Origin: Clostridiales bacterium
GTDB lineage: Bacteria > Bacillota > Clostridia > Oscillospirales > Oscillospiraceae
Length of the DNA: 64,000 nucleotides
Assembly: GCA_029265405.1 (NCBI GenBank)
Contig: JAJUJI010000013.1
Location: 1 to 64,000 of the forward strand
Direction: 5' to 3'
Shown: positions 59,145 through 64,000 of the stretch, one piece after another
How the letters are laid out: each line of letters starts with the position of its first letter
Numbering within the stretch: the stretch's first letter is position 1
The notes under the pieces: generated by a model
What the model was told of the DNA's origin: nothing
Seen by the model: only the letters and a program-made list of their open reading frames with translations
Database searches by the model: none
Translations under genes and position numbers: made by a program

Positions 59145-59896
59145 ATTATCAATTATAACGGCCTTATATCCAACACATCGTGTTAAAGCAATAGCGGTAT
59201 TAACATAAAGGAAAAATCAACCAGTTATGGCAAGCATATTATATTGTCCCCAATTGTAAAATAATTTAGGCCATAATTTAAACAATTTAAAAAATGCATT
59301 ATTATTTTGCCGGATGTATAATCGTGGCATTAATGCGCTTATTTAAGGATGTCAAGTGCTGGCGTGAGCGTAAGCAAGCTCGCTTCAGCGCTTGACATCC
59401 ATTACGTTTGCATACCTTCGCCTTCCTGACTGTTGCGGCAGACCGGTTGCCTTCCGGCTGCCATTTTACCGATTGCAATAATATTACATAATGTAATATA
59501 TGCAGGATTAATTCAGAACACCTTCACATTAAACGGATAAATTGTTAAATGAAAGGCCGCAAAAGTTAACATAAATTTTACAATAATGCCATATAATGGC
59601 AAGTAATGGCATAACATGTAAACAAAAGGCTCCGATTAGGGAGGACGACAGGTTTACGTAATAAATAAAAAGAAGCAAAATACACTCGGTTATGCACATT
59701 ATCAACAGAGTTGTCAACAAAGCCCTTTTCAAGCCTTATCGCCGCAATCTGAGTCGCTGCGGGGGCCAATGTTGACAAAGGCCTGGGCCTCGTAGGTAAA
59801 AAGGATATAAAATGGTTTACATAAGCATAAGAAACGGGGCGCGGAGAAAAGAAGGATGAAGCTTGTCAGTGCATGCCTGCATCGTAAAAACGGGCC
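59145..59896. other. AT-rich intergenic region with two strong hairpins
   Basis: No gene that I can support. A 54-nt hairpin at 59347-59400 (GGATGTCAAG / CTTGACATCC outer stem plus an inner GCTG/CAGC and GAGC/GCTC) and a second hairpin at 59435-59462 (GGCAG-a-CCGG / CCGG-CTGCC) occur. They could be terminators of the MFS gene, an sRNA or a repeat element. Confidence 0.5.
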
Positions 59897-60913
59897 TCAA
59901 CGGCAGGCGGCTTCGGGAGAAAGAGTAGCGCAGGCGTTGAGCGCGGCGTCCGCAGTATTGCCGGCAAGATATTCATAGTAGCCCTGGCTGCCTATCATCG
60001 CGGCGTTGTCTCCGCAAAGCTCAAGCGGAGCGGGATAGAATGCGATGCCCGCGCGTTCGGTTTCGCTTTTGAGGTTGGAGCGGATCATGGAATTGGCGGC
60101 GACTCCGCCGGCGACGGCAAGCTTGCCATAGCCGGAGCGGACGGCTGCCTCCATAGCTCTGAAAACCAGCGCGTCGCTCACTGCGGCGCACAGGGAGGCG
60201 GCAAGGGAAGGCAGATCCAGCTTGTCGCCTCTTTGAGCGGCGCTATGCGCCAAATTGACCACCGCGGTTTTCAAACCGGAAAAAGACATGTCGAAGGCGT
60301 TGCCCTCGACCTTGGAACGGGGCAGCTTGTATTTGAAAGGGTCTCCATCCCTGGCCAGAGCGTCCAGGGCTGCGCCGCCCGGGTAGCCAAGCCCCAGGAC
60401 GCGCGCCGCCTTGTCGAAGCATTCTCCGGCCGCGTCGTCGCGGGTGGAGCCAATGACGCGGTAGTCAGTATAGCCGCGGACATCCAGTATAAGGGTGCTG
60501 CCGCCGGAAGCCACCAGGCTGACGAAGGGCGGCTCAAGCTGCGGATAAGCAAGGTAGCTTGCCGCCACATGGCCGCGGATATGGTGTACCGGTATAAGGG
60601 GAACCCCCAGAGCGAAGGCGGCGGCCTTGGCAAAGCTGACTCCCACCAGCAGCGCTCCTATAAGGCCCGGAGCGCATGTGACGGCAACGGCGTCTATGTC
60701 GCTTTTGGAAATGCCGGCGCTTTCCAGCGCCCTGTCCGCCAGCGGCGTGACGGCCTGTATATGGCTGCGGGAGGCAAGCTCTGGAACCACTCCGCCGTAT
60801 GCGGCGTGCAGCTCCGTCTGGGATGATATTTCGTTGGAGAGTATGCGGCGGCCGTTTTCGGTAACGGCGACCGAGGTTTCGTCGCAGGAGGATTCAATGG
60901 ACAGTATGAGCAT
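59897..60913 (-). CDS. tsaD: tRNA threonylcarbamoyladenosine transferase
   Basis: 338 residues, Kae1/Qri7/TsaD family. Transfers the threonylcarbamoyl group to A37 of ANN-decoding tRNAs. N-terminal ILSIESSCDETSVAV, metal-binding HHIRGHVAA (the HxxxH motif), SGGSTLI and the Asp-rich GECFDKAARVLGLGYPGG are intact. Acts with TsaB, TsaE and TsaC, none of which is in the window. It starts 2 nt after the rimI stop, in an operon with polA, a phosphatase and rimI. Confidence 0.95.
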   Translation of the reverse strand: MLILSIESSCDETSVAVTENGRRILSNEISSQTELHAAYGGVVPELASRSHIQAVTPLADRALESAGISKSDIDAVAVTCAPGLIGALLVGVSFAKAAAFALGVPLIPVHHIRGHVAASYLAYPQLEPPFVSLVASGGSTLILDVRGYTDYRVIGSTRDDAAGECFDKAARVLGLGYPGGAALDALARDGDPFKYKLPRSKVEGNAFDMSFSGLKTAVVNLAHSAAQRGDKLDLPSLAASLCAAVSDALVFRAMEAAVRSGYGKLAVAGGVAANSMIRSNLKSETERAGIAFYPAPLELCGDNAAMIGSQGYYEYLAGNTADAALNACATLSPEAACR

Positions 60914-60915
60914 GT

Positions 60916-61407
60916 TTAAATTTCCTCTATATTATCATTGGCCGGCTCTGATCCGGCCTTTTCCGGCTTCAAAAGCCTGGTCATCAGTATTGCGTCCTCG
61001 CGGGGACGCTCGTAATAGCTTTTGCGCCTTCCCACAGGCTTAAAGCCAAAGACGGAATACAGGGCAAGCGCCGGGGCGTTTCCGGCGCGCACCTCAAGCG
61101 TTAAAAAGCTGAGCCCCAGCTCAAGCGCCATTTCAATAAGAGCTTCCAGAAGGGCCGACGCGACTCCCTTGCGTCTGTATTCCGGAGATACGGCGATATT
61201 GTTTATATAGCCCTCGTCAAGCACATACTGGAAGCCGGCATAGCCCATAAGCCTGCCGTCGGCCTCGTCCTCGGCGGCTATATATCGGCAAAAGGGATTT
61301 TCGAGCTCGGAAACAAAAAACGAGGCGGGCCAGGGGTCGGGAAAGGACAGCCTTTCTATTTCCACGGCCCGGCTGATGTGGCGCGCCTCCATAGGCAAAA
61401 GCTTCAT
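60916..61407 (-). CDS. rimI: RimI-type GNAT acetyltransferase
   Basis: 163 residues with the GNAT fold: FPDPWPASFF near the N-terminus, AVSPEYRRKGVASALLEALI (acetyl-CoA pyrophosphate loop R/Q-x-x-G-x-G/A), and EVRAGNAPALALYSVFGFKPVGRRKSYY. Those last motifs are typical of RimI, which acetylates the N-terminus of ribosomal protein S18. The stop is 2 nt from tsaD and the start overlaps the phosphatase gene by 4 nt; the rimI-tsaD pairing is widespread. A C-terminal tail of about 20 residues is extra. Confidence 0.88.
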   Translation of the reverse strand: MKLLPMEARHISRAVEIERLSFPDPWPASFFVSELENPFCRYIAAEDEADGRLMGYAGFQYVLDEGYINNIAVSPEYRRKGVASALLEALIEMALELGLSFLTLEVRAGNAPALALYSVFGFKPVGRRKSYYERPREDAILMTRLLKPEKAGSEPANDNIEEI

Positions 61408-61832
61408 GGCAGCGACCTCAGAATCTCGGCGGCGGCGCCGTAAATAAGCCCGGCGGTTTCCATATATCGGGCAAGGCTGCCGCCGTAGGGGTCGGGCACC
61501 TCTCCGCAGGGCATTAGCCTGATTATATCCGCATACTCGCCGAAAAGCGCCTTCAGCCTCTCCAAATGGGCGGTCGTCATGCAGTAGACTGCTTCCGCTC
61601 CCAAAAGAAGCGCCGGTGTGACCGGACGGGAAAGATGGCCTGATATGTCGGCTCCGTATTCGGCGGCGGCGGCTACGGCGTTAGGCGAGGCCGGCATGCG
61701 CGGCAAGGCCGACAGGCCGCAGGAGAGGGCGAAATGCCCGGCGCCCTTTTGTTTGGAAAGCGCGTTGAAGATGCCCTCGGCCATGGGGCTGCGGCAGGTG
61801 TTTCCGGAGCAAACAAAGACTATCTTGCTCAT
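61404..61832 (-). CDS. Low-molecular-weight protein phosphatase, arginine-phosphatase-like
   Basis: 142 residues. P-loop CSGNTCRSP (C-x5-R, nucleophile Cys8) and the general-acid loop VPDPYGG. Thr in GNTCRSP, where tyrosine phosphatases carry Ile (GNICRSP), is the marker of YwlE-type protein-arginine phosphatases that reverse McsB phosphorylation. So a YwlE-like role is favoured, though without mcsB or clpC in the window. It overlaps polA and rimI by 4 nt each. Confidence 0.85.
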   Translation of the reverse strand: MSKIVFVCSGNTCRSPMAEGIFNALSKQKGAGHFALSCGLSALPRMPASPNAVAAAAEYGADISGHLSRPVTPALLLGAEAVYCMTTAHLERLKALFGEYADIIRLMPCGEVPDPYGGSLARYMETAGLIYGAAAEILRSLP

Positions 61833-64000
61833 TTCGCCTCATACCAGGAGCCGCCCGCGTGCGCCTCAGCCACAAGCGGGACTCTGAGCGCAACCACTCC
61901 CTGCATCTCCTCCTCCATTATGTCTTTGGCCTTTTCCGCCTCTTCCGAGGGGCATTCGGCGATAAGCTCGTCGTGAATTTGCAGCAGCAGCGCCGCCTTC
62001 ATGCCCTCGGCCCTGAAACGGGCGCGGACCTTGACCATGGCAAGCTTGATGATGTCGGCGGCGGTGCCCTGGACGGGCATGTTCAGCGCCACGCGCTCGC
62101 CAAAGGAGCGTATATTGTAGTTTTTCGATTCAAGCTCCGGCAGATAGCGCCTGCGGCCGAAGAGGGTGGAGGCGTAGCCCTTCCTGCGGGCCTCGGCCAC
62201 GGCCTCTTCCATATAGCGCCTTACCCCGCTGTATTTTTCAAGATAGGAGTCTATATAGCGCTTTGCCTCGGCGCGGGTCACGTTTATATCCTGCGCAAGA
62301 GAATAGTCTGAAATGCCGTAGACTATGCCGAAGTTGACGGCCTTTGCCCGGCTCCTTTGAATGGAAGTGACTTCTTCGGGCGGAGTGTTGAAGACCTGCG
62401 AGGCCGTGACTCTGTGTATATCCTCGCCGTCGGCAAAAGCCTTAATCATCGTCTCGTCGCCGGAGAGATGGGCCAGAATGCGAAGCTCGATTTGTGAATA
62501 ATCCGCGTCGATCAGAACCATGCCGGGCCCCGCCACGAACATCCTTCGGAGCTCGCCGCCAAGCTCCGTGCGTACGGGGATGTTTTGAAGGTTCGGCTCG
62601 GCGGAGGAAAGACGCCCTGTGGCGGTGGCGGTCATATTAAAGCTTGTGCGGATGCGGCCGTCCGAGGCAATCACATCCGCCAGCCCGTCGGCGTATGTGG
62701 ACTTGAGCTTTGTCAGCTTGCGGTAATCCATGATTTTTTCTATTATCGGGTGCATGCCGAGCAGCTTCTCAAGCACCTCCACGCTTGTAGAGTAGCCTGT
62801 CTTCGTCTTGCCGTAGGGCGGAAGCCTCAGCTTGTCGAACAGCAGCTCGCCAAGCTGCTTGGTTGAGTTGATATTGAATTCATAGCCCGCAAGGCTATAG
62901 ATTTCCGCAGTCAGCCCGTTAATACCCTCGCCCAGGGTCTTCCCGTACCTTGCGAGAGCCGCGCGGTCAACGGCTATGCCTCTAAACTCCATATCGGCCA
63001 GCACCTCGCACAGAGGCAGCTCAATGCTATTGAAAAGCTCCTCCATGCCCTGTTCCTTGAGCAGCGGGCGCGTATAGGCATGCAGCTCCCGGACGGCCAG
63101 CGCATGCGCCTTCAGCGAGTCCAGGGCGGAAAAGCTGCCGTTAAGCCCGAGAGCGTTCTCACCGTCGAAATCGGCGGCGGGTATTTCGCGCCCGAGCAGG
63201 CGCTTTGCGCAGCGCGCCAGATCGTAGCCGCTCTCGGAGGGATTGAGCAGATATGAGGCCAGCGCCGTATCGTATATAAAGCCGTCAAAAGAAAGGCCCA
63301 GCTCAAGCAAGCGCCGCATGACGGCCTTGGCCTCGTGGCAGACCTTTTTTATTTTGCCGGAGAAGAAATCCTCAATAAACCGCGGCTGAACCTCCGCCAG
63401 CGTGAAAGCGCCGCCGGACGTTATTATCGCGAAAGCGGACAGAGCTTTATCGCAGGCAAAATAGACGGCCTCGGAGCCGGCGCAGGCGGCGATAACGGCC
63501 TCGGGAGCCGCGTCGGCCCATATGAGCGTCCCGCCGTCCCGCGCATCCGTAGGCTCGGCTTTTTCGGCGGGAGGCTTCAGACCGTAGGCCTCTATCATTT
63601 TGGCGAACTCAAGGCGGGTAAAGAGCCTGTACAGCCTGTCGCTGTCAGGAGCCTTGACAAGGTTTGCGGCGGGATCGAGCTCGAGCGGAGCGTCTTTTGC
63701 GATTTTGGCCAGCTTGTAGGAGATGAGGGCCTTCTCGCGCCCGGCCTCCAGCTTTGCCCTGACGGAAGGCTTAATGTCCGGCCCGTTAAGGTTTTCATAA
63801 ACCCTATCGAGGCTTCCGTATTTTTGCATAAGCTCCATTGCCGTTTTTTCACCGACTCCCGGTACGCCGGGTATGCAGTCCGAGCTGTCGCCCATCAGGG
63901 CTTTCAGATCCACCAAACGGGACGGCTCGAAGCCGTATTTTTCCACAAACGCGGCTTCGTCGTATTCGACCGTTTCGGTCTGACCCATTTTTGTGGATAC
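61829..64000 (-). CDS. polA: DNA polymerase I, C-terminal 720 residues (5' end outside window)
   Basis: The frame runs off the right edge with 723 residues visible. The start shows the end of the 5'-nuclease domain (DLKALMGDSSDCIPGVPGVGEKTA, helix-three-turn-helix). The next part, about 130-300, is the 3'-5' exonuclease fold but lacks the DxE motif, so proofreading is likely absent, as in Bacillus/Taq enzymes. The polymerase domain is complete: motif A DADYSQIELRILAHLSGD, motif B RSRAKAVNFGIVYGIS, motif C QIHDELIAECP. Last gene of the window; the C-terminus overlaps the phosphatase gene. Role: gap filling and Okazaki-primer replacement. Confidence 0.96.
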   Translation of the reverse strand, partial: VSTKMGQTETVEYDEAAFVEKYGFEPSRLVDLKALMGDSSDCIPGVPGVGEKTAMELMQKYGSLDRVYENLNGPDIKPSVRAKLEAGREKALISYKLAKIAKDAPLELDPAANLVKAPDSDRLYRLFTRLEFAKMIEAYGLKPPAEKAEPTDARDGGTLIWADAAPEAVIAACAGSEAVYFACDKALSAFAIITSGGAFTLAEVQPRFIEDFFSGKIKKVCHEAKAVMRRLLELGLSFDGFIYDTALASYLLNPSESGYDLARCAKRLLGREIPAADFDGENALGLNGSFSALDSLKAHALAVRELHAYTRPLLKEQGMEELFNSIELPLCEVLADMEFRGIAVDRAALARYGKTLGEGINGLTAEIYSLAGYEFNINSTKQLGELLFDKLRLPPYGKTKTGYSTSVEVLEKLLGMHPIIEKIMDYRKLTKLKSTYADGLADVIASDGRIRTSFNMTATATGRLSSAEPNLQNIPVRTELGGELRRMFVAGPGMVLIDADYSQIELRILAHLSGDETMIKAFADGEDIHRVTASQVFNTPPEEVTSIQRSRAKAVNFGIVYGISDYSLAQDINVTRAEAKRYIDSYLEKYSGVRRYMEEAVAEARRKGYASTLFGRRRYLPELESKNYNIRSFGERVALNMPVQGTAADIIKLAMVKVRARFRAEGMKAALLLQIHDELIAECPSEEAEKAKDIMEEEMQGVVALRVPLVAEAHAGGSWYEAK

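Overview
The window looks like chromosome of a Gram-positive Clostridia-type bacterium (Bacillota). The signs are strong AGGAGG-like ribosome sites, sigma-A promoters of the TTGACA-N17-TATAAT type, frequent TTG starts, many lipoproteins with an AxxC lipobox, a PnrA/NupOPQ-type nucleoside importer, a GltS symporter, and a polA / LMW phosphatase / rimI / tsaD housekeeping block. Codons are rich in G or C at the third position. The species cannot be named from sequence alone. No rRNA, CRISPR array, integrase, transposase or prophage was seen.

Layout. 0-12 kb: hemicellulose side-chain locus, with a partial sugar-binding lipoprotein, SDR, ketopantoate-reductase-like protein, UraA-fold permease, URO-D-family methyltransferase, GH67 alpha-glucuronidase, SASA acetylesterase and two related six-hairpin glycosidase-like proteins, closed by a probable small RNA. 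12-15 kb: HAD phosphatase, MarR regulator and GltS symporter. 15-25 kb: purine salvage (xpt, BMP lipoprotein, ATPase and two permeases), a PLC-like protein, an esterase, then mtnA and deoD. Facing mtnA-deoD is an autonomous cobalamin riboswitch transcript on the opposite strand. 25-31 kb: giant MMPL transporter with internal repeats, LysM-CAP protein, GAPDH and a GntR regulator. 32-35 kb: FecCD-type metal/oxyanion importer with a structured, terminator-controlled leader. 35-42 kb: SDR, chemotaxis receptor with a sigma-D-like promoter, tautomerase, cupin, tRNA-Asp/tRNA-Thr, RluA synthase, DUF4358 lipoprotein and SGNH protein. 42-45 kb: 2,4-dienoyl-CoA-reductase-like flavoenzyme and a second URO-D methyltransferase. 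45.5-55 kb: unusual envelope-transport operon (MalF-like, MalG-like, HlyD-like adaptor with a very long coiled coil, free MacB core domain, solute-binding protein with an N-terminal propeller-like region) followed by an ABC exporter. 55-60 kb: tRNA-Leu, processive GT2 glycosyltransferase, MFS antiporter. 60-64 kb: tsaD, rimI, phosphatase, polA (partial).

The strongest leads for something new are the orphan cobalamin riboswitch RNA convergent with mtnA-deoD (24925-25256) and the hybrid importer/adaptor operon (45548-54930). Secondary leads are the probable sRNA at 11884-12092, a candidate Moco-like leader at 33866-34103, and the seven-repeat extracellular region of the MMPL protein. All functional claims rest on motif recognition by eye; no database search was run.
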